36,910 bases of DNA, from assembly GCA_947572385.1 (NCBI GenBank), contig CANPBX010000021.1:1-36910 (forward strand). The letters are read 5' to 3'. Position 1 is the first letter of the stretch; the number at the start of each line of letters is the position of its first letter. Made by a program: the position numbers and the translations under genes. Below the pieces are notes generated by a model. The model saw only the letters and a program-made list of their open reading frames with translations, was not told where the DNA came from and did not search any database. This DNA is from an uncultured Clostridia bacterium. GTDB taxonomy: Bacteria > Bacillota > Clostridia > Oscillospirales > Acutalibacteraceae. Positions 23,366 to 31,209 of this stretch are shown piece after piece.

Positions 23366-24663
23366 CAGTCCAGCCCCGCCAAGGTCTTGTTGTACTCATG
23401 GTCGTCGGCGTTGGTGGCATAGTAGGCCACGCCCTCGGCTGAGTGGCAGAAGTACAGGTAGCTCGCCGCGTCTCCGGAGTCGTTGGGCTTCAGGGCCGCA
23501 TTTAAGGCGTCAAGGCCCGGATTGCAGATGGCTCCCGCCGGCAGGCCGCTGACCTGATAGGTGTCATAAGCCCCGTGGCTGAGGCCGCCGCCCAGGGCTT
23601 CCATCTCCTGGGCGTTCTTATAGGGGTAGAAGGAGGTGGAGTCGCACTCAAGATTAAAAATACCGTAGTCCGCGCCGAAGTTCAGGCGGTTGTGCAGGAC
23701 AGCCGAGACGTTGAACATATCCGTGGTGTTCGCACCCTCGGCCTGGATTATGCTGGCAAGTATCACCACCTGGTCCAGGGTCATGCCCGAAGCGTCTACC
23801 TTTTCCTGAAGCCTGCCGGAGAGCTTATTGTGGAAGTTCCAGAGGAATTTTCCTATTACATCCTCCAAGTCCTCACCCTTATAGAAGTCGTAGGTGTCAG
23901 GGAAAAGATAGCCCTCAAGCTTATAGTACCTATTCCCGGTGTCCGAGCCCAGGGCCGCTATCTCATCATACCTTGAGTAGTCCCCGGAATTCAGCTCGGT
24001 CAAAAACTCCTGGGCCTTGCAGACCTCGTTCTCCTCCAGAAGGTTTGCGATCTGCAGGGCGGTGCTGCCCTCCGGGAAGGCTATCTTCACGATCTCACGG
24101 TCCTCGTTGCCGCCCTTCAGGGCTGTGATTATGGCCTCATAGTCCATATTGGTGTTCACCTGAAGCCTTGTGCCCGGGCCGAAGCTGTCGATATTTTTCT
24201 TTATCTTGCAGTAGAGGCTGAAAAACTCCGGCTTGCTGATTATCCCGGCCTTGTGAAGTATCTCTGCAAGGCCGTCCTCAGTGAGCTCCCCCTCAGGTAT
24301 AGTCACGTCGGCCTTGCCCTCTGGCCTGCCCGCCCCCAGGAAGTCGTTGGAACCGCCGATAAGGTAGCTTGCAATGGTAAAGGACACCAGCAGCACCATG
24401 CAGAGCCATACTATTTTGAAAATGCGCTTGTTCTTCCGTGCCTTGACCCTGTTGCGCTTCCTATGGGCCCGCTTCTCCGCCCGCAGCTCCTTGTCGGTGA
24501 GCTGGGCCTTTTTTGAAAGGTATGGCTCCTCGTATTGGTCCGGCTGACGCCTGGCCCTGGGCTGCTCAACAGGGCCGGTCATCAGGTCCCGCTTGTCGAT
24601 ATTCACCTGGAAATTCCCGGAACGCTCCCGGCTGTCTCCCGGCTGCTGTGGTCTCTGGTTCAT
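23365..24663 (-). CDS. mltG: Endolytic murein transglycosylase MltG
   Basis: 432 residues. A long basic cytoplasmic tail (1-80), one membrane helix (about 81-103), a LysM-like subdomain and the YceG catalytic domain. LEGYLFPDTY (249-258) and the catalytic glutamate E309 in IIQAEG are intact. It cuts nascent glycan strands and so sets strand length in wall growth. AGGAGG lies 10 bases upstream. The cytoplasmic tail, rich in Lys/Arg, is longer than in E. coli and typical of Gram-positive MltG. Confidence 0.93.
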   Translation of the reverse strand: MNQRPQQPGDSRERSGNFQVNIDKRDLMTGPVEQPRARRQPDQYEEPYLSKKAQLTDKELRAEKRAHRKRNRVKARKNKRIFKIVWLCMVLLVSFTIASYLIGGSNDFLGAGRPEGKADVTIPEGELTEDGLAEILHKAGIISKPEFFSLYCKIKKNIDSFGPGTRLQVNTNMDYEAIITALKGGNEDREIVKIAFPEGSTALQIANLLEENEVCKAQEFLTELNSGDYSRYDEIAALGSDTGNRYYKLEGYLFPDTYDFYKGEDLEDVIGKFLWNFHNKLSGRLQEKVDASGMTLDQVVILASIIQAEGANTTDMFNVSAVLHNRLNFGADYGIFNLECDSTSFYPYKNAQEMEALGGGLSHGAYDTYQVSGLPAGAICNPGLDALNAALKPNDSGDAASYLYFCHSAEGVAYYATNADDHEYNKTLAGLD

Positions 24664-24683
24664 AGCTCTACAACCTCCTGCTC

Positions 24684-25229
24684 TCAGGCAAACTGTATGC
24701 CCGTCTTTATCCCGGCGGCGGTCTCAGGGGACGTGAGGGCCGCCGCCAGCTCCAGCCCGAAGCTGGTGGAAACGCCCATGCCCCGGGCTGTTATAAACTG
24801 TCCGTCACGGCAGACAAATTTTTCAGAGAGCCTGCCCCCGCCCTCTTCAACGTCCTTCTGGAAGCTTGGGAAGGCCGTGGCCTCCCTGCCGTTCAGCAGC
24901 CCCTTATGGGCCAGTATAGAGGGTGCTGCGCAGATGGCCCCTATAAGCTTACCCTCCCTTTGGCAGAAGTCGATAAGCCCCTGGACCTCCCCTGACTTCT
25001 CAAGGTTTATCGTCCCCGGCAGCCCCCCGGGGAGCACCACGCAGTCCAGCCCTTCTGTGACAGCCCCGGCTATCTCAATATCCGCCGTGACCGGCACGCC
25101 GTTTGAGGCCTTCACAGTCTTCCCGGTGACCCCCACGGTCCTCACCTCTACCTTTGCCCGGCGCAGGATATCCACCGGGGCCATGGCCTCCACCAGCTCA
25201 AAGCCCTCCGCTAAAAGTACGTATACCAT
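24684..25229 (-). CDS. DJ-1/PfpI family protein
   Basis: 181 residues from ATG 25229. A DJ-1 (YajL/ThiJ-like) fold: LLAEGFELVEA (5-15), LPGGLPGT, and the reactive cysteine C100 in GAICAAPS. Members act as deglycases, chaperones or glyoxalases, and the precise role is open. AAGGGG lies 9 bases upstream. It precedes mltG by 20 bases, likely one transcript. Upstream are AT-rich repeats with ATTATACA twice, without a clean -35. Confidence 0.87.
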   Translation of the reverse strand: MVYVLLAEGFELVEAMAPVDILRRAKVEVRTVGVTGKTVKASNGVPVTADIEIAGAVTEGLDCVVLPGGLPGTINLEKSGEVQGLIDFCQREGKLIGAICAAPSILAHKGLLNGREATAFPSFQKDVEEGGGRLSEKFVCRDGQFITARGMGVSTSFGLELAAALTSPETAAGIKTGIQFA

Positions 25230-25297
25230 AAAATATTGCCCCTTTCTATTATACAATTATACAACTACACAATAATCACATATAATAATCGCACAAA

Positions 25298-25948
25298 TCA
25301 CATATCCAGCGCCGAGACCACCCGGCGGTGTATCTCCCCGACGCTCAGCGGCTCGCCGTTTTCCGCGCACTCTATGACCCGCCAGTTAAGCCTGTCCGCC
25401 GCGAACCTGGCGCATATGGCGCAGCTCTCAAGAAACCGCGCATCCCGCTCATGCAGGTCCCTTCTCTCTTCATGCCCTTCGTATCTTTTTGACAGCAGCT
25501 TCTGGGCCGCCGCTAAAGGCATATCAAGTAATATCACCCTGTCGGGCCTTGGGAGCCCCAGCCTGCCGTACTCGAAATCCTCGGCCCAGGCGATATACTC
25601 CCTCCAACAGCTTTCTGGCAGCTTCTCCATCTGGTATATCATATTGGAGGTGGTGTACCTTCCGGCTAAAATAGTGGTCCCACTTCTGTAGTCCTCCTGC
25701 CAGTCCTTCTTGAAGCTGGCGTACCTGTCCACGGCGTAGAAGGCTCCGGCGGCGTAGGCGTTCACGTCCCCCGGGCTATTGCCGAACTCTCCGTTCAGGT
25801 ACATCTTCACCAGAGCCGACGAGGGCGAGCTATAGTCCGGGAAAGAGACCGTCCTCACCGGCCCCCGCCGTTTCAGCTCCTCCTCTAAAAGCGGGAGCTG
25901 GGTGCTCTTGCCGCTGCCGTCCAGCCCCTCAAGTACAATAAGGCTCAT
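25298..25948 (-). CDS. tmk: Thymidylate kinase
   Basis: 216 residues. P-loop GLDGSGKST (8-16) and the nucleoside-site motif AGRYTTSNMIYQ (about 93-104) are typical of dTMP kinase; here the usual DRY reads GRY. It phosphorylates dTMP to dTDP. It sits two genes after thyX in a chain of ATGA overlaps, forming a dTTP unit. A lid Arg segment (KRYEGHEERRDLHERD) lies near 153-168. Deoxyguanosine/adenosine kinase is an alternative but less likely given the context. Confidence 0.88.
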   Translation of the reverse strand: MSLIVLEGLDGSGKSTQLPLLEEELKRRGPVRTVSFPDYSSPSSALVKMYLNGEFGNSPGDVNAYAAGAFYAVDRYASFKKDWQEDYRSGTTILAGRYTTSNMIYQMEKLPESCWREYIAWAEDFEYGRLGLPRPDRVILLDMPLAAAQKLLSKRYEGHEERRDLHERDARFLESCAICARFAADRLNWRVIECAENGEPLSVGEIHRRVVSALDM

Positions 25949-26559
25949 GCTCCCCCACCTGCTACCTTTCCAAATTTCTCAATGTACTCCATCACGTTCC
26001 CCCTGGTGAGGACCTTGGCTGTGAGCTCCCGGGGATACCTCTCAAAGCACTCCGGCATACCCCTCTTTGTAATGCCGCTAAGCTCTCTGAGAAGCCCCGT
26101 GTCCCTCCTCTTGCGCTCAGCCTCCTCCGGGGGCCAGCCCACGCCGAAGCCCCCCTCAAAGAGCTTATCCAGCGTGCACTGTAAGTTTATCTCCCCCATC
26201 CAGCCGAAGCCAAGGCCCAGCGGCAGCGAGGCCGCGTTGCCGCCGTTTATCCTGCCAAAGAGGAACGCGTCCTGGGGCGTAGGCAGATAGCCGCAGAGCA
26301 CCCCGGGCAGGCTGTTGCACGCCAGCATCATCCCCTGCCCCGAGGAGCAGCCGGTCACTATAAAATCCACCGCCCCCCGGGAGAGCAGCAGGCTTATAAG
26401 GAGCGCCGTCTCCACATAGGTCCAGTCCTCCCGCTCGTCCGGGAAGACTCCGAAGTTTATAACCTCGTGCCCGTGCCTTCCGGCCGCTTTCTTTGTACAC
26501 TCATATATAAGCGGGTTCTTATCCCTCTGGGACGAGGCCTGTATAACGCCTACCCTCAT
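25945..26559 (-). CDS. RpiB/LacA-LacB family sugar-phosphate isomerase-like protein
   Basis: 204 residues. The central block VDFIVTGCSSGQGMMLAC carries C71 at the place of the RpiB catalytic cysteine, followed by RINGGNAASLPLGLGFG, the branch-type version of the DNVL motif. It likely interconverts ketose and aldose phosphates, perhaps ribulose-5-P and ribose-5-P. The position between thyX and tmk, with ATGA overlaps on both sides, hints at ribose or deoxyribose supply for nucleotides (inference). Confidence 0.78.
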   Translation of the reverse strand: MRVGVIQASSQRDKNPLIYECTKKAAGRHGHEVINFGVFPDEREDWTYVETALLISLLLSRGAVDFIVTGCSSGQGMMLACNSLPGVLCGYLPTPQDAFLFGRINGGNAASLPLGLGFGWMGEINLQCTLDKLFEGGFGVGWPPEEAERKRRDTGLLRELSGITKRGMPECFERYPRELTAKVLTRGNVMEYIEKFGKVAGGGA

Positions 26560-27326
26560 TCCCCGGCCCCCAGCGCCTGAAAGCTCTCCCGGACCTGGCT
26601 CATTTTCCCGCAGCTCATCTTCCCCTCGGGGCAGCTTCCCCTAAGGCATGGTGGACCGGCCTTTCTGAACATATTCGGCGCGGCCTCCCTCACCAGCTTC
26701 AGCATTTCAACCGCCAGCTCCCGTATCTCCCACTGGGCCCTGTTGCAGCACCTATGGGTAAAGAAGTTCATCAGGGAGCGGGCGTTCATTGTGCAGATAA
26801 GCTTGGTGGCGCAGGCGTTTGGCAGGACGAACCTGGCGTCCTCAATGGCCTTCTTCTCGGCCTTGCGCCTGGCCTCCTTTTCACAGAGGCCCTCCGCCAG
26901 AAACTCCGTCTCGTGCTTCCTTTGAAGGAGCTCCGAGAGCTTCTCGTAGTGCCGCTGGTCCTCCTCCATCGCCATGAGAAATTCCCGCCTGGCCTCAGGT
27001 ATAGCTGCTATCTCCGGCGGCACCACAAACTCGAAGCTGGACTCCTTCACATACCTCTGGCTCTGGACACTGTAGGACGCCAGCCTGTGCCGCGTGATCT
27101 GGGCCAGCAGCGACCTTGAGACCCCCTCTATGCCAAAGGTAAAGCTGGCGTGCTCAATAGGGCTCTCGTGGCCTATCTCCGTGAGCATATCCAGAAAGGA
27201 GCCGGCCTTTTCATCTGTCAGCCCGTCCATCACCGTGTCGATATCCGCGGCGGCATAGCAGAGCTTCGCCGCGCAGGCCACAGCGCGCTCGGGTGCGGGC
27301 GTATATGCCAAAAGCTTTACATTCAT
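26556..27326 (-). CDS. thyX: Flavin-dependent thymidylate synthase
   Basis: 256 residues. The ThyX signature RHRx7S is at 79-89, extended to SQRY. It methylates dUMP to dTMP with methylenetetrahydrofolate, FAD and NADPH, the alternative to ThyA. The C-terminus adds a Cys-rich tail (CLRGSCPEGKMSCG), seen in some clostridial ThyX. Its ATG overlaps the stop of the binding-protein gene, and its stop overlaps the RpiB-like start. Confidence 0.95.
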   Translation of the reverse strand: MNVKLLAYTPAPERAVACAAKLCYAAADIDTVMDGLTDEKAGSFLDMLTEIGHESPIEHASFTFGIEGVSRSLLAQITRHRLASYSVQSQRYVKESSFEFVVPPEIAAIPEARREFLMAMEEDQRHYEKLSELLQRKHETEFLAEGLCEKEARRKAEKKAIEDARFVLPNACATKLICTMNARSLMNFFTHRCCNRAQWEIRELAVEMLKLVREAAPNMFRKAGPPCLRGSCPEGKMSCGKMSQVRESFQALGAGE

Positions 27327-28669
27327 GTTTTATCCTCCCTATCTTCCTGCTCCCAGGGCAGCCTGCCGTTTTCCTGCCTATACTCCTCAAGCAGCCTTTT
27401 ATACTCGCCGTCCAGCCCCTCCAGCATTTCCTCAGTGGAGATCTCCCCATCCTCCAGCTGGGAGAGCAGCTTTCGGAACTCCGGGTTTTCGGCCCCCGCA
27501 AGCTCCCCCATAGCCGCCGGAGCGCTGGCGTATTTATAGTTGGGCATGTTCAAAAGCTCTATCTCCCCCTGCCAGCAGCCCTCGAGCAGGGATGGCTCAT
27601 AGGCCTCGGCCTCCCTGTATATGGGCTTCACGCCGCCGTCGGCAAGCTCCATGTAGAGATGGGTGTTGTTGTCGGCGTTGGTGAGATACCACAAAAAGTG
27701 CACGGCCTTCTCAGGCTCGGGCGTGCCGCTGCTGACCCCCCATGCCGTCCACTCCAGCAGCGGGGCTACTTTACCGCCGGTACCCTTGGGCAGCCCGGCG
27801 GCCATCCAGCCAACGCCCAGCTCCCCCGGAATTTTCTCCCGGAGCTCCCGCATATCAAGCCCCCGGCCTATATACATACAGGCCCTTCCGTCTATAAAGT
27901 CCCCCATGGGATCCTCTGAGGCCGTCTCTGCGTCAAGCAGCCTTTTAAAGGCGTTGGCGGCATTTATCGAGCTCTCTAAGCCAAAGATCGTGCTGCCGTC
28001 CTTCTGGTAATACCCTGTGGCCCAGTCCGCTATAAGCCTCGGGTCCATCCAGCTCCACAGGAGCACGTCAAACATGAGCGGCCTTACTTCCTCGGCTATC
28101 ACCAGCCCGCCCTTTTCCCCAAGCTTTCCTGGCACATCCAGCAGGTCTCCCCAAAGGCTCACCGCCGCCCGCTCATTTGCAGGGCGCCCTTCGTTATACC
28201 CGTTGATCCAGTCCAGCCTATAGTACAGCATTATCTGGTCATACTGGAAGGGTATGGCATAGATGCTCTCCCCACCCATAAAGTGCATGATACGACTGGC
28301 AGGGTTTGTAATGCTCCCCTCAAGCTCCCAGGCGTCCTTATAGGGGGTAAGGTCCATGAGCCCCTCTGTGTCCTTCAGTTCGCCGTCTGTGAACAGCCGG
28401 ATATCCGGCTCATTTTCCGAGAGCACTATCTCCGTATTTGGGAAGTCCGCCTCGTATTTTGCGATTATCTCCTCCAGCGCGTCGGGGAACTCCCGGCCCT
28501 CCCCGCCTCCCACGGATATGGTGAGCTTTGCCGGGGCGCCGTCGTTTTTGGGCAGGTTAGGCTCCTTTATAGGTGCCGCCTCCTTTGGGGACCCGCAGCC
28601 ACCGAGAATCAGGAGCCCCGAAAGGGCCGCGCAGACAAGCCCTTTCAGCCCCCGCTGTCTTTTCTTCAT
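27323..28669 (-). CDS. Lipoprotein extracellular solute-binding protein (family 1)
   Basis: 448 residues. A lipoprotein signal with lipobox LGGC (C25) anchors it to the outer face. The rest has the family 1 pattern of sugar-binding proteins (LTISVGGGEGREFPDALEEI at 48-67; later YAIPFQYDQIMLYYR). It would deliver a carbohydrate, perhaps an oligosaccharide, to an ABC importer, but no permease or ATPase is nearby. It is first in a message with thyX, RpiB-like and tmk, coupled by ATGA to thyX, an unexpected partner. AAAGG upstream. Confidence 0.88.
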   Translation of the reverse strand: MKKRQRGLKGLVCAALSGLLILGGCGSPKEAAPIKEPNLPKNDGAPAKLTISVGGGEGREFPDALEEIIAKYEADFPNTEIVLSENEPDIRLFTDGELKDTEGLMDLTPYKDAWELEGSITNPASRIMHFMGGESIYAIPFQYDQIMLYYRLDWINGYNEGRPANERAAVSLWGDLLDVPGKLGEKGGLVIAEEVRPLMFDVLLWSWMDPRLIADWATGYYQKDGSTIFGLESSINAANAFKRLLDAETASEDPMGDFIDGRACMYIGRGLDMRELREKIPGELGVGWMAAGLPKGTGGKVAPLLEWTAWGVSSGTPEPEKAVHFLWYLTNADNNTHLYMELADGGVKPIYREAEAYEPSLLEGCWQGEIELLNMPNYKYASAPAAMGELAGAENPEFRKLLSQLEDGEISTEEMLEGLDGEYKRLLEEYRQENGRLPWEQEDREDKT

Positions 28670-28728
28670 AGGACCACGCCTTTCTAAGCATTCGGCCTGA
28701 AATGGCCGGAATTTTCCAGTTTCTTATT

Positions 28729-28757
28729 ATTATAACGGATTTTCCACAAAAAAACAA
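28729..28757 (-). promoter_or_regulatory. Promoter of the binding-protein/thyX operon
   Basis: Minus strand: TTGTTT (28752-28757), 17-base spacer, TATAAT (28729-28734). The -35 lies inside the T-run of the preceding terminator. Confidence 0.65.
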
Positions 28758-28787
28758 GCCGCAGGGTAGGAAATCTCCCCCGCGGCC
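28747..28787 (-). terminator. Terminator after the nitroreductase
   Basis: Minus strand: arms 28778-28786 and 28758-28766 (GCCGC, mismatch, GGG core) then TTGTTTTTTT. It ends the fucosidase/transglutaminase/nitroreductase message and its U-run overlaps the next -35. Confidence 0.75.
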
Positions 28788-28804
28788 TAAAATTTACACT
28801 GTCT

Positions 28805-29329
28805 TTACACTATCTTAATATATCCATCCTTCCGGGGCTTGGGCTCCGGCGGCTGCCCGTCTGCGTAGCCAAGGGCCAATGAGCCCACCCCTCGCAGGTC
28901 CTCCGAAAGGCCCCACTTTTTAAGGAGCGCCTTTCCCTCGGGCAGCTCAAACATCAGGTGCTCCCCGTGTATCCAGCAGGAGCTCACTCCCAGTGACTGG
29001 GCCGCCACCATCATATTGTCCAGCACACAGGAGCCGTCCTCCACAAAGGTCCCTGTTATGCCGCTATCCGCCAGCACCAGCACTATGGTGGGCGCTCCGT
29101 AGTATGGGTCGCCGCTGCCTCCCCTGGCCTGCTTGTTCAACTCCATAACGGCCCTGCGGTCCTCGGGATTCTGTACGGCCACTATCACCCCGGGCTGCTT
29201 GCCCATGCCGCTGGGGGCGTAGGTTCCTGCTTCTAAAATTGCCGAGAGGGTCTCCCTGTCGATCTGCTCCGGCCTGTACTTCCTGACGCTTCTGCGGGTT
29301 AATAGTACCTTCAGCGTCTCGTTTTGCAT
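28805..29329 (-). CDS. Nitroreductase family protein
   Basis: 174 residues from ATG 29329; GGAG lies 8 bases upstream, favouring this over ATG 29335. FMN-binding fold: TRRSVRKYRPEQ (about 9-20), APSGMGKQPG, and the C-terminal GVGSLALGYADGQPP. It reduces nitro compounds or quinones with NAD(P)H, or acts in flavin or dehalogenation chemistry. Follows the transglutaminase-like gene by 23 bases on the same strand. Confidence 0.9.
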   Translation of the reverse strand: MQNETLKVLLTRRSVRKYRPEQIDRETLSAILEAGTYAPSGMGKQPGVIVAVQNPEDRRAVMELNKQARGGSGDPYYGAPTIVLVLADSGITGTFVEDGSCVLDNMMVAAQSLGVSSCWIHGEHLMFELPEGKALLKKWGLSEDLRGVGSLALGYADGQPPEPKPRKDGYIKIV

Positions 29330-29352
29330 ACTCATCTCTCCTTATATAATGC

Positions 29353-31209
29353 TCACCGGGACTTCTGCTCTGTTATCATAGGGCAGAGCCCGGCAGCAAG
29401 CTCCACCGAGCCCACATTGTACCCGGCGCTTGCAAACCTTGCAAATCCCTCGCTGTCTGCCAGCACCACCAGGGGCAGGTTGCCGGGCTCTAAAAACACC
29501 CTTCTGGCTACAGTCTCGGCAACATATTCATCCCAGCTATGGGTCACGGAGCCCTCAGGCAGGATATCTCCGTCCAGCTCCCGCCCGATAAAGTGCACCC
29601 CGCAGGGAAACCTTCCCGCCGCTTTCAGCTCATTTAAAAGGTGCTCAGTGGGCTCGGCCCCGGGGTCTATCCAGCACAGGAGGGACATGCCCTCCCAAGT
29701 AAAGCCCAGCTCCGGCAGGGGCAGCTTTTGCAGCAGCTGCTCAGGCTCGGCCTCCCGGAAGCTTGCCGTCAGCTCCCGGGACTCCCCGCCGTCAAGGGTG
29801 AAGTCCTGAAAGTCCCCAAGCTGTGTGCCGTCCGGCAGCCTGTAGGAGGTTATCAGCCGGTATCTCCCCTCTGGGAGCCGAATCTCCCTGCCAAATCTCA
29901 GAGCACCCACAGCCTCCCAGCCGTCCTGCCAGGCCATAAGGGCCAAAGCCCCCTTGCCCTCGCCGTGAAGCAGGGTGACGCCGCACTCCCGCCTTTCATC
30001 AAGACCGTGGGCGCCGCCGTCCTGCCAGAGCTCGGGTATCTCCCCCGGGGAAAACCTCTCCCAGGGCCAGAGCTCCGGCTTTTCGGGAGCCGTTCCCCCG
30101 CCGGGGTGCAGCCTCTCCCGCAGCTCCTTTGCCCGCTGACGCTCCCGCTTCCGCTGAAGCCTCTCCTGCCCGCTGAGCCCCCCGGACCTTACGCCGCTGT
30201 CCTTCGGAGGCAGAAAGTCATAATGCCCTGTCATATCCACCCCAGGCAGGCTCAGCTCCGCCCTCTCGGCCTCACCGGTATCTACAAGCTGCTCGCTGAG
30301 CATACCGCCGTGGCGGGCCGTCACCCAAACACTGCCAAGGCCCAGGCGCATACGGGCGTTTCCGCTGCCGTCAGTGACCCGCCGCGCTATCTTCCTCAGA
30401 AGCCCTTCATTTAGCACATAATACTCAACTATTGCACCGGGTATGCCGGCGCCGCTGCTGTCCGCCACCCGGACCGTGAACTCCCGGGCTCTCCCGTAGC
30501 GCCCGGTCACACTCAGATAGGCGATCCCCTCCCGGACGTCTATATCCTGCGGGTCTTCCCCGGGGAGCAGCCTTTCCCAGCCGCCCCGTCCTACAAAGCA
30601 CTTCGTGTGGCAGAGCATGGCCCTCCCCGCGGCGGGGATAAACCATCCCATATCCAGGCGCGGCTCCGGCTCGCAGGCCCCCAGGAACCTCCACTCCCTG
30701 CCGTCAAAGGCCTCGACCCAGGCGTGATTGTCGTCGCAGTGGGACCACCAGGGGGCGTAGACCTGCCTTGCGGCTATGCCCACGCTCCTCATGGCGTTCA
30801 CCGCGAACATGGACTCCTCACCGCAGCGCCCGCAGCCCGATCTATACACCGCCAAAGCCGAGGCCGTGCGGATGTCCGTGGCCCGGTAGGTGACGTTCTC
30901 CGCGCACCAGCGGTTTACCTCAAGTATGGCCTCGGGCAGGGAGAGGCCCTTCACCCTGGGAGCAAGCTGCTCATAGAACAGCCTCCGGCAGTCTGAAAGC
31001 TCCTCGTTGTTCACCCTGGGGCAGAGCACCCAGTTAAGGAACATCTCTTCCGGCAGCTCCGCGCACCAGGCCCACTCCTGCCGGAGCATAGCCCCGTGCT
31101 CCGCAAACCTTCTGAAGAGCTCCGGGGGGTAATCCGCGGTATCACATTCTGGCAGCACACTTACAATATGTCGGCAGTACCCATCTACAATTTCTGTCAT
31201 ATCTGTCAT
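29353..31209 (-). CDS. Transglutaminase-fold protein with a C-terminal beta/thioredoxin-like region
   Basis: 618 residues, no signal peptide, so cytoplasmic. The transglutaminase-like core lies at about 85-195: C129 in GRCGEES, H162 in DDNHAWVE, and LGACEPEP (176-183). This pattern is like peptide:N-glycanase, in which an Asp stands two residues before the CE pair; here it is Gly177, so the third catalytic residue may be Glu180. Residues about 230-300 look like a carboxypeptidase-regulatory beta domain (VRVADSSGAGIPGAIVEYYV); a charged Arg/Lys linker follows, then a segment that may be thioredoxin-like (SLLCWIDPG.. to LPLVVLAD). It overlaps the fucosidase stop by one base (TAATG). Possible amidase or protease on glycopeptides. 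Confidence 0.75.
   Translation of the reverse strand: MTDMTEIVDGYCRHIVSVLPECDTADYPPELFRRFAEHGAMLRQEWAWCAELPEEMFLNWVLCPRVNNEELSDCRRLFYEQLAPRVKGLSLPEAILEVNRWCAENVTYRATDIRTASALAVYRSGCGRCGEESMFAVNAMRSVGIAARQVYAPWWSHCDDNHAWVEAFDGREWRFLGACEPEPRLDMGWFIPAAGRAMLCHTKCFVGRGGWERLLPGEDPQDIDVREGIAYLSVTGRYGRAREFTVRVADSSGAGIPGAIVEYYVLNEGLLRKIARRVTDGSGNARMRLGLGSVWVTARHGGMLSEQLVDTGEAERAELSLPGVDMTGHYDFLPPKDSGVRSGGLSGQERLQRKRERQRAKELRERLHPGGGTAPEKPELWPWERFSPGEIPELWQDGGAHGLDERRECGVTLLHGEGKGALALMAWQDGWEAVGALRFGREIRLPEGRYRLITSYRLPDGTQLGDFQDFTLDGGESRELTASFREAEPEQLLQKLPLPELGFTWEGMSLLCWIDPGAEPTEHLLNELKAAGRFPCGVHFIGRELDGDILPEGSVTHSWDEYVAETVARRVFLEPGNLPLVVLADSEGFARFASAGYNVGSVELAAGLCPMITEQKSR

Noticed and set aside
25230-25297. 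Promoter in the AT-rich repeats before the DJ-1 gene
   Set aside because: Two TATAAT-like boxes exist but neither has a -35 at suitable spacing, so the gene may be read from upstream.
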